From Ipomoea triloba (Eukaryota > Streptophyta > Magnoliopsida > Solanales > Convolvulaceae), in contig NC_044917.1 of the NCBI RefSeq assembly GCF_003576645.1, positions 9,178,638 through 9,242,637 of the forward strand: 64,000 bases of DNA. The letters are read 5' to 3'. Both the position numbers and the translations under genes were made by a program. The notes beneath the pieces were generated by a model. The model ran no database searches and was not told the DNA's origin. It worked only from the letters and a program-made list of their open reading frames with translations. How positions within the stretch are numbered: the first letter of the stretch is position 1; each line of letters begins with the position of its first letter. Shown here in pieces: positions 1 to 11,100 of this stretch.

Positions 1-184
1 TTTTTTTTTTTTTTTTTTTTTTTGGTACCTAAGAAGCCAAGACGAAGTAAATTAGTGTGAGATTCGTGTCATGATAGTACCAAGTTTACAAGTGAATTTG
101 CAATATATGAAATGGTTCAGATTTGATATCATGTTTCCTCTAGCAAATGACTGTTACTAAATAATATATATATATATATATATG
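1..184. other. Window edge, poly-T and (TA)n
   Basis: The window opens with a run of 23 T and then AT-rich DNA with no coding potential. A (TA)n microsatellite lies at about 163-182 and borders the minisatellite-like block that follows. I see no gene here. Confidence 0.6.
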
Positions 185-560
185 TTTGAGTTCCATGCGA
201 TTAACCTTCTCAGGTGTCATTGTGCGGTTGCTTAGGTGCGTGATTTGTATATTTAAGTTGCGTCAGCATTGAAACTTAAGGTGCGTGAACCTAAAGCTTA
301 AGGTGCATGATATTCCTTCATAAGGTGCGTTGTTTTCCTTATTAAGGTACGTGATTTGTATGCTTAAAGTGCGTGAGTTGTTGAAACTTAAGATGCGCCA
401 TTTTTAAACCTTAAGTGCGTAGTTTGTATACTTAAGGTGCATCGGCCTAAAGCTTTAGGTGCACGTGATTTGTGTTCTTAAGGTGCTTTGTTTTAGTGTT
501 TAAGGTGCGTGATTTGTGTATTTCAGGTGAGTCATTTTAATGTTTAAGGTCGTAATCGCA
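185..560. repeat. Degenerate minisatellite (AAGGTGCGTGATTTGT-like)
   Basis: At least ten diverged copies of a short motif read roughly TTAAGGTGCGTGATTTGT, spaced about 25-40 bases apart. The block lies between two (TA)n tracts (163-182 and 600-613), which suggests one insertion that was internally amplified. No ORF runs through it. Confidence 0.6.
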
Positions 561-613
561 CACCACACGAGAATCCTTTCTCGCACCTAAACCCTTCCAT
601 ATATATATATATA

Positions 614-1496
614 TCATGAGAACTAGGGTTGTGAGAATTGATTATTCCTTGAGAGCATAATTTAAGTGTAGAAAAGGAGCGGACTACTGTAAGATCAGTG
701 CCCCTTAAATTTGGTTTCCTTTAATAACCTACGGCAAAAGGTACACGGTAGCTTTGAATGCAGTCATGCAGGTACTAGAGTAGCCTTCCAAATGTCTGAT
801 ATCAAAACAAAGTAGCAAAGTAGGGTGGCTCAAACCGTGCAAGTAGCCAATTTGGGTGGCTGTTTTAAATTTTGGCGAATCCGTTAAAAACTTTATACTA
901 TATCGGTATATTCAATTTAGTAAATACTTTAATTACTATTAGTAGTAGTGTTCGCACCCGTGCAATGCACGGAATATGGATTTAATATAATATTTTAAGA
1001 ATATTTGGATCGGTAGTATATAATTATAGAAATTATAACATCAAATATTATATAGTGTAATTGAAAAGATGGTATGGATCGATTATATTTTGTGATGTCA
1101 TCTTTGCATTAATTTGACCAAATAATTGTTGAAATAATAGCTAATGTGTAGATGTAAGCATTCGGTGCTGAAACTTTGAAAATTAAATTTTGCATAAATA
1201 AAATAATTAGGTAAGATATTTAAATTAAAATAGTTAGGTACACTATTCAAAAAAAAAAAGGTATGCTATTAAGATAACACATTTGCTTACAATTAAAACT
1301 GAGATTAGTTTGCCCAAAAAAAAAAAAAAAGAGATTAGTTGGACTAAATGCTATTGCACAAACAGCTTGTTCTAATAACGACTGAGCATTATCGAACAAC
1401 CTATTTGGTTGGAGCAACGATGCTTTTGTATTATTCTAGTTCAATACGCTATTAAGATAACAAATTTGCTTACAATTAACACTAAGATTAGCTTGA
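614..1496. other. AT-rich intergenic DNA
   Basis: No ORF with family resemblance is visible. A perfect 7+7 palindrome, CCGTGCAATGCACGG, lies at 958-972; this type of palindrome is common in plant repeat ends. The rest is AT-rich with homopolymer A runs. Confidence 0.5.
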
Positions 1497-2400
1497 CTAA
1501 TGTACAATTGCAGTAGGAATAGGAATTGTATTACCATATTTTACAATATTATGTAAACCTTAATAGTATAGGAGTGTTTTGGTCGGAAAAGGTTAAAATG
1601 TAATTTTTTTTTTATTAATAGTATATATTACGTTGTAGCTTGCAGGGAATTATATGTACAGTTATATTACGATTAGTAATTTTAATCTAAAGACTAAAAT
1701 TATATTACGAATAGGAAAGTAGGAAATAATATATTGTATTAGGAATTGTATTAACATATTTTAATGTACAATTGTAATACGAATATGAATTGTATTACCA
1801 TATTTTATAATATTACGCAAACCTTAATAGTATATATATGACAGTTTTTGGCAGAAAGTTAAAATTGATAATTTTGTTTTTATTAATAGTATATATTACA
1901 TTACAGGTGACTATATGTACAGTTATATTACGATTAGTAATTTTAATCTAAAATTGTATTAAGAATAGAAAAAGTAGGAAAAGAGATACGGAGTATTATA
2001 TTAGGAATTGTATTAACATATTTTAAAAGTACAATTGTAGTACGAATTGGAATTGTGTTACCATATTTTACAATATTACGCAAACATTAATAGTATATAG
2101 GACTTTTGGGCATAGAATTAAAATTGAGGTTTTTGTTTTTATTAATAGTACAAATTACATTGTAGGGAAGTATATGTACAGGTATATTACAATTAGTAAT
2201 CTTAATCTAAAATTATTTTACAAATAGGAAAGTAGGAAATTAAAGAATATATTGTATTAACATATTTTAATGTACGTGTAGTACGAATAGGAATTGTATT
2301 ACAATATTTTACAATATTACGCAAACCTTAATAGTATAAGATTGTTTTGGGCGAGAAGTTAAAATGGAGGATTTTATTTTTATTAATAGTATAGATATAG
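1497..2400. repeat. Four-copy tandem repeat, period about 245-267 bp
   Basis: The phrase TGTACAATTG followed by a run resembling AGGAATTGTATTACCATATTTTACAATATTACG recurs from about 1500, 1762, 2029 and 2272. Each copy is followed by the same TATTAATAGTATATATTAC, ATATGTACAGTTATATTACG and GATTAGTAATTTTAATCTAA blocks. Copies differ by scattered substitutions and small indels, so the amplification is not recent. It has no coding potential. Confidence 0.75.
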
Positions 2401-2592
2401 ATTTATTGGGTTTTAATGAGCGGATACAACATAAAGATGGGTTAATATTAAAAAAAAAAAAAGAAATAATATTTAGATTAACGGGGCTCACGATTTTTAG
2501 AATAAAGTATTTGGGCTATAATTGAACAATAATCACAATATAATAAAATCAAAGCCAATGGCTTAATATTTTGGCCTAGCCTATTGGCTAAC

Positions 2593-2988
2593 GGCAATTT
2601 ATGCTATGGACCCGAGTCCACCTTGTAAGGTGGGCTCAAGTCTATGTTCATAATTTTATAACTCTATGTTTACAATTTTAGAATTCTGTGTTCACAATTT
2701 ATATATGTAATTTTGAACTCTATGTTCACAATATAAAGTTATAAAATTATGAACATAGAGTTATAAAATTGTACGTGAACATGGAGCTATGAAATGGTGA
2801 ACATGGAGTTATGAAATTGCGAACATAGAATTATGAAATTGTAAACATAGAGTTATAAAATTGTGAATATGGAGTTATGAAAATGTGAACATGGAGTTAT
2901 AAAATTATGAACATGGAGTTATGAAATTGTGAACATAAACCCAGGTCCACCTTGCAAGGTGGACTCAGGTCCATGGCATAACAACCGC
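2593..2988. mobile_element. Mutator-type MITE, GGCAAATTATTGCATGGACC family
   Basis: The left end reads GGCAATTTATGCTATGGACC and the right end is its diverged reverse complement. Each terminal arm carries an inner palindrome (GTCCACCTTG..CAAGGTGGAC). An 8-base direct repeat TGGCTAAC flanks the element at 2585-2592 and 2989-2996; one further base differs, so an original 9-base duplication is possible. The middle is a degenerate tandem array of about 20-base units resembling GAACATGGAGTTATGAAATTGT. It belongs with the elements at 51632, 52829 and 57688. Confidence 0.7.
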
Positions 2989-3069
2989 TGGCTAACCAAC
3001 GTAAAAGCCAACAATTCAGACCTCAAAGTCAAATTAGGTGGATCAACTATTAGACTAGGTGGAGATGCG

Positions 3070-3270
3070 AGTAGCTGATGATAGGGATGGTAACGGGGCG
3101 GGGCGGGAGCGTGAAGTATACTTCTCGTTCCCGAAACCCCGTCCCCGTCCCGGTCTTCGTTCTCATCCCGGCAGGAAATTAAAAATAGTTCCCATCCTCG
3201 TCCTTGCGAGGACAAGGATTCCTCGTCCTCGGTCAACTGTTAGTCAAAATCTTAAATTAGTGTAATTTTT
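3070..3270. repeat. GC-rich repeat island of unknown class
   Basis: A block with GGGGCGGGGCGGG and, shortly after, CCCCGTCCCCGTCCCGG forms an imperfect inverted arrangement in otherwise AT-rich DNA. The base composition contrast points to an inserted repeat. Short ORFs on both strands are by-products of the GC richness and show no known domain. Confidence 0.4.
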
Positions 3271-3311
3271 AATTTTAAAAACTAAAAACCGAAGTCTTAA
3301 TTTAAAAAATA

Positions 3312-3569
3312 CTCCCTCCGTCCCATTTTACCTGTCCTGTTTACTATTCATTGGTCAAACCAACTCTTTCTTCATTGCTTATTTTCTTTAGTAATTTTTA
3401 ATCATTTTTAAATTTGATTTTTTGTGTTTAATAGTACTTTTAATGTAGTTTCTAAATATATAAATTTTATATACTAATCCTAAATTTAATATTATGAAAA
3501 ATTGAATTAAAAATAACTTCAGTCAAGCTTCGTTAACCGAATCAGACAAACAAAATGGGATGGAGGTAG
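3312..3569. mobile_element. Stowaway MITE
   Basis: The left end starts CTCCCTCCGTCCCATTTTAC and the right end (ACAAAATGGGATGGAGGTAG) is its inverted form. A TA dinucleotide flanks both sides (3310-3311 and 3570-3571). The CTCCCTCCGTCCC terminus with a TA target duplication is diagnostic of Stowaway elements of the Tc1/mariner superfamily. At 258 bp and without coding capacity it is non-autonomous. Confidence 0.9.
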
Positions 3570-3599
3570 TATATATTTATTATAATAATTAATTGGGTG

Positions 3600-4238
3600 C
3601 AAATGGTTCATCTGTATCATTAACAGGACGAGACACTAGAATAGGTGTTGCCAATGACTTACAATCAACCATGTCAGCACACTTTAGAATACTATACATA
3701 TACTGCTTCAGAGAGAGACCTCATCTGTACACACTATTTCAATACCAAGAGCACCCAAGTCACAAATCTTGAAAGCGACAAACAATTTGTCAATGAGCGT
3801 TAATATTAAAGATGCGTCACTCCCCATGATAAGGATATCATCTACATAAATCAACATAAATACTCTCGAAGATCCCCGTGAAAAAAATAAAGAGAGAAAC
3901 ATATGTTTTGGATGCTTGGAACCCAACTGATAAAAGAAATGTATGAATGCGAGTAAACCAAGCCCGAGGGGTCTGCCTAAGACCGTATAGCGATCTCTGC
4001 AAAAAAAAAAAAAAAGGTCAGGAAACTCCTTATCAGCATAACCAGGTGGTTGGTGCATATACATTGTCTCCACTAGCGTCCGATTAAAAAACGCATTATG
4101 AACATCTAGCTGACGAATGACCCAGCTACAGGACAATGCCAAGGACAACAGCAGTCTAACAGTGGTTGGTTTGACCGTAGGATTGAATGTGTCAAAAAAG
4201 TCCTGTCCAGCCGCTTGATTGAACCCCCTGGCCACCAA
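3600..4238 (-). pseudogene. Ty1-copia reverse transcriptase fragment
   Basis: The translation carries the copia RT landmarks in order: MVARGFNQ, a [18 protein letters not shown] stretch, [18 protein letters not shown] (normally LDVNNAFLNG.L.E.VYM), QPPGYAD, and the intact catalytic motif LIYVDDILI. After a stop near 3708 the frame continues in decayed form with a KQYMYSILKCADMVDCKS stretch, matching the usual thumb segment. It contains frameshifts around an A-run near 4000 and ends with no RNase H. It is non-functional. Confidence 0.9.
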
Positions 4239-4389
4239 TCGTGCCTTGTGTTGCTCTATAGAGCCATCAGCTTTCCGTTTGGTACGAAATATCTACTTGC
4301 GCAACCAACAGCATTCATGCCAGAACGATAAGGTACTAGTTGCCACATCTAATTCTGCAAATAAATTCCAAGTCCATAACCTCCCGCCA

Positions 4390-4785
4390 CTATGGATATT
4401 GAGCATCATGTGTATAACAGGTAAGCTCTGCAGGACATACCTCTGCAGACAAAGCAATAGGAATTGCACCACCGGCCCGAGACATACTCCTAGTTACCAT
4501 ACAATGCATCTGAACTATAGGGCAAGCAGTAGGAGTATTAGGCACAAGAACAGGTGAAACCGGTGGTGCAGACAGGCTAGCAACAGGAAACGCCACTAGG
4601 GCTCGTAATTGGGACACAACCCAGGGTTGTGACTGAGTACTAACAGGAGTCTGCAAAACAGGCTTAGTAGCAAAAGGAAAAGTGTGTTCATCAATGCGAA
4701 CATGCCTGCAGACAAAAATCTTGTTAGTGTGAAGATTCATACATTGACACCCCCCTAAAAGACTAAAGATACCCAAGAAAAACAC
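4390..4785 (-). pseudogene. Ty1-copia linker between integrase and RT
   Basis: This 131-codon stretch lies between the integrase and RT pieces on the same strand. It has the low-complexity Pro/Ser/Val-rich character of that linker, with the phrase HCMVTRSMSRAGG resembling the usual HxMxTRSKxG motif that precedes RT. It ends in a stop before the RT frame, so the polyprotein is broken here. Confidence 0.65.
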
Positions 4786-4860
4786 TAGGAGAAGACCGGA
4801 AACTTATTTTATGATGATTGTAAAGATAGAGATAAGGATAACACAAACAACCAAAGATTC

Positions 4861-5418
4861 TTAAAAAAGAGTGGACGATGGATACCCATGTAACACAAAA
4901 TAACGACTAGAATTTTTCAGAATAGGTGTAGGCATTTTATTGATTAAGTAAACCGTAGACTCAAATGCAAAGTCCCAAAAACGAGATGAGACAGAAGCAT
5001 GGGCCAAAAGAGTAAGATCACGACCATTTTGCTCGTGAGTATAAGCACAAGATTGCCTATGATTAATGCCAAGCATTTTTTTTTTTTGAAAACGATTAAG
5101 TTTTAGAAACAAAGAATGCAACTTTTTATACTCAGCACCAAGATTAGATTGAATGGATTTTATACGACAACCAAAGAAACGCTCAACTAAGGCACGAAAA
5201 CGCTCTAAAATGTCATACAAGTCAAATTTTAATTGCATAGGAAAATACCAAGTATAATGCGAATAATCATCCACAAAAATAACAAAATAGCGATAACCAT
5301 TAAAAGATAACGGAAGAGCAGGGCCCCAACTATCAGTGTATACTAAATCCAGAACATGACTACTAGAAGACTCAACACGAGATAAGGAAAAACACAAATT
5401 TTCCCATATGACACGCAC
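4861..5418 (-). pseudogene. Ty1-copia integrase core, catalytic residues lost
   Basis: The rve core reads VYTDSWGPALPLSFNGYRYF, then FVDDYSHYTWYFP. The first catalytic Asp (YTD) is present. The second lies in a block that should read SDxGxEY but here is SNLGAEY, so Asp is replaced. The EQNG block is followed by a deletion that removes the usual VVERKHR segment with the catalytic Glu. Integration activity is therefore lost on two counts. Confidence 0.85.
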
Positions 5419-5566
5419 TACATAATGAAGGTGAACAACTAGACTGCAAAATACGACTCTGAATGCGATAATTAGGATGACTTAAACAGAAGTAGGGGCA
5501 CGAGCGTAAAAGAACGCAGATGGAGATGAGGATGACACTGGTAGAGAGTATAAACCGCCCAAGCTT

Positions 5567-6060
5567 TTACCCCGTAGTAAGACCGCCTTGGTGAGGATAT
5601 CCTTCACAACAAAATAAGAGGGGTGAAATTAAAAAAAAAAACACATTATTTTCATAAGAAAACTTTTGAACAGACAACAAAGACACAGATAACCCAAGAA
5701 CATGAAGAACACAAGACATAATAAAATACCTAGAAAGTGTAGAAAACAATGTACGCCCAACACATGAAATAGACAAGGCATTACCATTACCGACATGTAA
5801 ACTGTCATTACCAGTGTATTATTCCGATGAGGTGAGGGCAGTAATATTCGAGGTAACATGATCAATAGCACCTGTGTCAGGGAACCAACTCTGAGACGTC
5901 ACAAAAGTACCCGAGCCAGGATCATCATGACAAACTAGGTTCTTCTGAACACCAAACCACCCGACTAGCAACGATAACACGTCACAACCGTATGACCCTG
6001 CAGATCACAAATTTGGCAACGAGGACCACCCCGAGACTACTGTCGACGAATTACTCGCCA
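5567..6060 (-). pseudogene. Ty1-copia gag C-terminus with CCHC zinc knuckle
   Basis: On the minus strand around 6040-5985 a frame reads CQICDLQGHTVVTCY, an exact C-x2-C-x4-H-x4-C retroviral zinc knuckle, preceded by Arg/Gly-rich sequence. Downstream is a decayed protease and gag-pre-integrase region in which two short overlapping frames remain (5871-5567). The RNA-binding knuckle is the best-preserved part. Confidence 0.7.
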
Positions 6061-6354
6061 CCACGCTGATTACCACCTCCTCGTTGACTAGAGCCATAGC
6101 GCTGGTTGCCACCTCTTAAACCTCTTAAGCCACGCCTAGCTGAATTTCCAGAATAAGCACTGGAACGTTGTGCTACATTCTCAATCAACTGCAACAAAAC
6201 TCCACCCAGTCGCTGAAAAATCATATGCTAAAACAAACTCTTGGGCGCTTAAAAAAATCAGTTAGCTCCTCCAAGGACATCGGCGTCGCACGAGTGGACA
6301 ACGACGCTGTTAAAGAACAGAGCTCCGGATGTAAACCGTGGAAGACATACAGAT

Positions 6355-6907
6355 TCAGCTCGTCCATGGAGACAGACGTCCGGCGAGTGCAAGATCATCC
6401 ATTATCATGCGTGTTTTGCCTAGGTAGTCCGCCACAGACGCCTCTCTCTGCCGAAGTGATTGCAGCTGCCCAAGTAGGTTCAATGATCTAGCTAGAGAAG
6501 AAGAAGGCAACGCCATATCTATGGCAATCCAGACGGCCAAGGACGTGGTTTTGCCTACTGCTAGATGCATTACTTCGTCGGAGAAAGAGGATATGATCAT
6601 GGATAAAATAGCTTGATCCTACTGCACCCAAAGATTGTACGTTGGATTAGGAACAACAGCTGCATCGATCGGAGGAGACGGCACCGACGAAGGGCAAGGT
6701 CGCTGGAGGGCAGGGGATGAAACCATCTACATATCCCAACAGATTTTGCCCGTGTAAAAACGGAATAAGTTGAGTTGCCAGAACAAGAAATTTCCATTTA
6801 TAAGTTACAGTAGACAAAAAATTTGGTAAAATAGTAGATGAAACAGTAGCCATGTCGGAGATAGTCCGCTTAGAAAATACACTGGCAGAACTATCATTGG
6901 TGGCCAT
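6355..6907 (-). pseudogene. Ty1-copia gag N-terminal region
   Basis: The frame starts at MATNDSSASVF just inside the primer binding site and reads ILPNFLSTVTYKWKFLVLATQLIPFLHGQNLLGYVDG, typical of plant copia gag (the usual LTxxNYxxWxxQVxxLLxGxxLxGYVDG motif). Frameshifts pass it into the frames ending near 6597 and then 6355, where RSLNLLGQLQSLRQREASVADYL matches the gag UBN2-type helical segment. Confidence 0.8.
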
Positions 6908-6932
6908 GGCGAAAACCTGACTTCTGATACTA

Positions 6933-7046
6933 GATTAGGACTAGTATTCTAAATCAATCAAAGTGTACCGATTTACAACAGGAATAAATATACAAATTAT
7001 AGAGTTATATTATAACTAGAATATGTGTGAAACTAGAGTCCTAACA
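6933..7046 (-). repeat. Short 5' LTR of the copia element
   Basis: On the minus strand the segment begins TGTTAGGAC and ends GTCCTAATC, a diverged inverted terminus. The next bases, TAGTATCAGAAG, resemble the initiator-tRNA-Met primer binding site TGGTATCAGAGC. At about 114 bp it is short for a copia LTR. The partner 3' LTR is missing, so the outer boundary rests on the TG terminus only. Confidence 0.6.
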
Positions 7047-7114
7047 CTCCGATCAAGAGACTGGTTACGCAACAAACTAAAGATCAGACCTCATAGACTT
7101 GGAACACATGGGTG

Positions 7115-7703
7115 CAAGGTTGAAAAAGAGGCTAAGGGCCCGATTTATATATTTTTTTAATTTTTTGTAGTCTCCCTGTGCCAAAATTAATTGCCTTCCC
7201 TTCCCAATAAAGCAACCTTTCCTTTCCCAATAAACATTCAATGTAGGGTAGAAACACGCATTGAGATACGCCATTTGTTTGCTCAATGTGCCATTAATTT
7301 TTTTTTAATTGTCTTCCCTTCCCAATATAATACGCGTTGGGATATGAGATCTGGGAAAACAAGTCTCGCGAACTTCTCTCAAGTTTAAACAGAGAACTGC
7401 AAGTCCAAACAGATCGAGCTTGCGAGTTGCGACTGGCGGAGGCGACCAGCGGAGGGCTTCGGCAGCGGGGGCAAGCGTGGGCGTGACAGACTGCTTATGC
7501 TTCTGTGTTCTGATGGTTTCGCAAAAAAGAAAAGAAAAGAAAAGAAAAAGGGCTAAAACTGAGCAACCCGCTAGGCGGTCTAGGCACGGTCTAGGCGGCC
7601 GGCCATGGAAGAGACCAATTCCGGCCTTCCTCAACGCGGCCAGGCGCCGCCTAGTGCCTAGGCACTGATTAATCGACGCCTAGGTACGATTTTTGCAACA
7701 TTG
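7115..7703. mobile_element. hAT-type MITE with CCTAGGCG core (copy 1)
   Basis: The right end reads GATTTTTGCAACATTG, the reverse complement of the left end of the copy in ELP1 intron 1 (13847). The left end is the diverged CAAGGTTGAAAAAGAG. Flanking octamers CATGGGTG (7107-7114) and CATGAGTG (7704-7711) differ at one base and fit the 8-base hAT target duplication. GC-rich CTAGGCG and GCCTAGG motifs repeat near the right end. Confidence 0.6.
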
Positions 7704-7838
7704 CATGAGTGCTAAAAATAACAAACACGAATTAATATATTAAATTATTAATGAAATTTCACACTAAAGGAACTTGAAAAGTCACTCTCATAATAATATA
7801 ACATTAAATAATATTTAAACAACAATATCTACCTAACT

Positions 7839-7990
7839 GAATAACATCTCTGTAACTCCTAAATGGAAAGTCAAAAGTTTGAACCCCAATAAATGCATCA
7901 ACTCTTTGTGCTTCAATAAGTTTTGGAAGTATATATAGACAAGAAACTACTACATTGTAATAGAATCCAATAGTACTAAAAAAAAAAAAA
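7839..7990 (+). mobile_element. tRNA-derived SINE, 5'-diverged copy
   Basis: A B-box-like AGTTTGAACCCC, the family phrase CTCTTTGTGCTTCAATA, the ACTACATTGTAATAGA.TC.A.TAGTACT tail and a terminal A-run identify the same SINE family as at 18636 and 54332. A 26-base direct repeat with one mismatch flanks it (7813-7838 and 7991-8016), a long target duplication for a SINE. Confidence 0.7.
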
Positions 7991-8180
7991 ATTTGAACAA
8001 CAATATCTACCTAACTCAAACTCTTACTCCTATAATACTACAACAGCTCGTCTGATGATAGTTAACATTGGATTCATCCTAATGTGCCCCTATCATTATC
8101 CAGATAATGGGAATTTATGAAGCAAAACATAGAGAACCCTAATAAACTTCTCAGTTCATATTATAGTTTGCGCTATAATC

Positions 8181-11100
8181 TCAAACCAACACTTTCAATT
8201 GCCAAGAGAACACTTCTGAATGCTGTATTTCCTCCCCGACTCTCAGAACGTACTGTTCTAAATTATATGTTTGCTCGTCAATTTTATCAGTGGGCATGAG
8301 ATCCTCAGCTAATCTGACCGCTGCTGTTTGTGATAGTTGGAAATTTTTGGCAACATGTTGCAATTTCCTTGCCACAGCATCTTCATGCAGCATCACTAGG
8401 CAAATTAAGAGTGATTTGAGCTCGCGTCTAGCTCCAGTAGCCAATCCCATCCCCTTCAAATGCTCCACCAAAGCCAACTCCTCGCCAGGACTGGTAACAC
8501 ATTTTAGAATGGACTGCCGTTAGCAACTAAAGAAAAAAATGCAATCATTTGTAAGTTCTATCCTCTAAATTGTCTAAACTATAACACATTGCTTTTGTAT
8601 CTATTCATGTTGCATTGTCACCCGCTTTAGGTTGTTTATCCAAAGGATTATTCAGAAGCCTCTCAATCTAGTATACCTTCCAAGAGTTTCATTAAGAGTT
8701 CAGAGATAAAATGCTTGTAAGGCCATGCTTATTCCGGGAATTATCTACTACTCTAATAAGTATAAGCTAGGCTAAACAATATAAATAAAGGGCCTTCTAA
8801 GGCCAGATAATAAGGAAAAGCCTCCTTCCCAAGAAGCTCCAAGGTTGAGACATTTTGAAAAACTACAAGTAAATAAATAAATAAATATATAAATAGAGAC
8901 TTTTTCAAGAAGCTCAAGCTCNAAAAAAAAGCTCAAGCTGATCAAAACAAACGTTAAATGATGCAGTTGACCATTAGCTAAAATAAGTAGTGAAATAAAT
9001 TATATTATTAAGGAAAAGAAGAGCATAATTCTTAGCCATTAATAACTATAAATGATTTCTCTATAATTCTTAAAATTATCAGGAAATAATGTGTTTTACA
9101 TAATATCTATACCTGCCAGCACGTATTTTCCCACTCTTCCGATGAGACCTCGACCCTCTTCCCTTTGTAGAAGTACTTGAGCTAATAGAAGTAGCTGATC
9201 CCTTTCTTGTCCTGCTAATGCAAAGGAGCTATAATTTTCATGACAAATTTAATATTTCTACATACAAATGCCCAACTTTATATTAAAATTTGTAAATTGA
9301 GGTATCGAGGCAAATATTTTTAAGTGTTGAGTACTCGAAAACTGGAGAAGTACATGGGATCTCTGAAAGTTTAATCAACATGAGGGATTTTAGTCCTTAT
9401 ATCTAAGCATTATAAAATAACTTTTATACCCTTTTGGTTAAGGTTGATCCCATATACTAACAACCAATGCTCTAGCACAAGAAAAAGGTGTGAAAGAATG
9501 TGGAATGGCATTTGTATATAACAAAGATATTAAAACATACCCCATGGTATAGGCACTCATTCCACTGAAATTGCTGCTAGTTTCAGAAGCTGTCTCATAA
9601 TCAAATTCATTCACAGATGTCTCATCTGACTTGAGCTTTGCAGCAAGTAACACTCTTCTTTGTCTTACAGCTAGATACCGAGTCAAGTACTTTCCTACTT
9701 TCTCCAATCCTTCACTGTATTCACTAATCAATGTGTTCGCACACTCTACAGATGAATTTTTCACTTCCAAGACCAAATCATTTCTCCTGTGCAGAAGAGC
9801 AATCCTCAAAGCTTCCTCCCATTCCCTTGCACTCACAAATAAAGTAACACCAGTATTAACATCTCCACAGTACTCCAGGGCAATTTTTGCAGCATCCCCT
9901 GGCTTTCCAAGTGCCTGGAGTTCCTCACAGAGATCCTGAGCCAACTGCAAAATTTCTTCACTTCCAAGCTTGATCAGACCAGCTACCGTCAAAACACCAC
10001 ACCAATTACCACAAGCACGATAAGCTTTTAATGCTTTCTCCAAACAATAACAGCTCATATAAGTTGTAGCAGCATCCTCAAAAGATTTTATAGCACTAAG
10101 ATGGTCTCCCCAAGCCTCTAAGACTTGCCTTCTTTTAGTAGAGTCAGTGATAAGTTGAAGTCCCAAGGAAAAAAGTTGAGGCTTATTCTTCATCAGGTTC
10201 ATACAGTCCTCAATATAAGCATCTCCTGCCAATACAATGTGCTTAAGTGCTTTCTCATACCTCTGCAGCTTAAGGTCAATACTATACTGCATTAAGACAG
10301 TTGTCATGCTTTCTAATTCTTGAAGATATGGAAGAAATTCTTTTGGATCCTTTTGAGAATTAAGGGCAACCATAGCAGCAAGATTCAAATCATAAAGACC
10401 TAAAGCTGACTCAAAAACAGCCTCAGAATCAGATAACCATAAAAGATGTTTCATAGCTTCCTCAGCAGAAGGATAGTGTGTTCTCCTGGGATCATCTGAA
10501 TCTGATAACTCCATTTCTCGGAGGACCTTTACCCTCTCTAGAGCTTCTTCAAGGGCTGGGGGATCACTTCGAGCTAGAGTGGTCAAAATGCAAAGTTCTC
10601 TTGCAGGACTTTCAGCTACATGCTCCTCAAGAGCCATCCGAATAGCAAGGAGGACAGAGGAGACTTTGTTTTTACTACCATAATCCTTGACATCTCCAGA
10701 TTCAACATCTTGAGCTTTTGTTAAACTAGGGACAAATAAATAGTTTTTGTATAATGTATCAATGATATTTTCATTCTTTATGGAGCAAACAAACTCAGTT
10801 ATATGACTCAAATTGTTAACCTGCTTGATAACCTCACCAGCTGACTGAAGAAAGCTTTGCCACCCACATGCATCAACAATAAAATTAAAATCTATCCTAT
10901 GTCGTCTTACCATGAGTAATGCATCTTTAAAACGTTGCTGGAGTAAAGCATTCATAATCGAGGCAAGAACCAGTTTTCTGGGATAGATGCATTCAACATT
11001 ACCTCTATTTGTATGTAGCATGATAGCAGACTCATCTCCATGCAAGACACCAGCAATCTTGGCACCCCTTTCCCAAATATTTATATATATCTTTTGATCC

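Larger units (their letters stand above)
3590..7046 (-). mobile_element. Degenerate, 3'-truncated Ty1-copia retrotransposon
   Basis: Read on the minus strand, the order is short LTR (7046-6933), primer-binding-site-like TAGTATCAGAAG, gag start at 6907, CCHC zinc knuckle near 6000, integrase core (5418-4861), then reverse transcriptase (4238 down to about 3600). Integrase before reverse transcriptase defines Ty1-copia. Frameshifts and stops break the polyprotein repeatedly. The element ends inside the RT thumb region near 3600; RNase H and the 3' LTR are missing. A Stowaway MITE lies just beyond the truncation point. Confidence 0.9.

Noticed and set aside
958..972. A Helitron 3' hairpin
   Set aside because: The palindrome lacks the CTRR end a few bases downstream.
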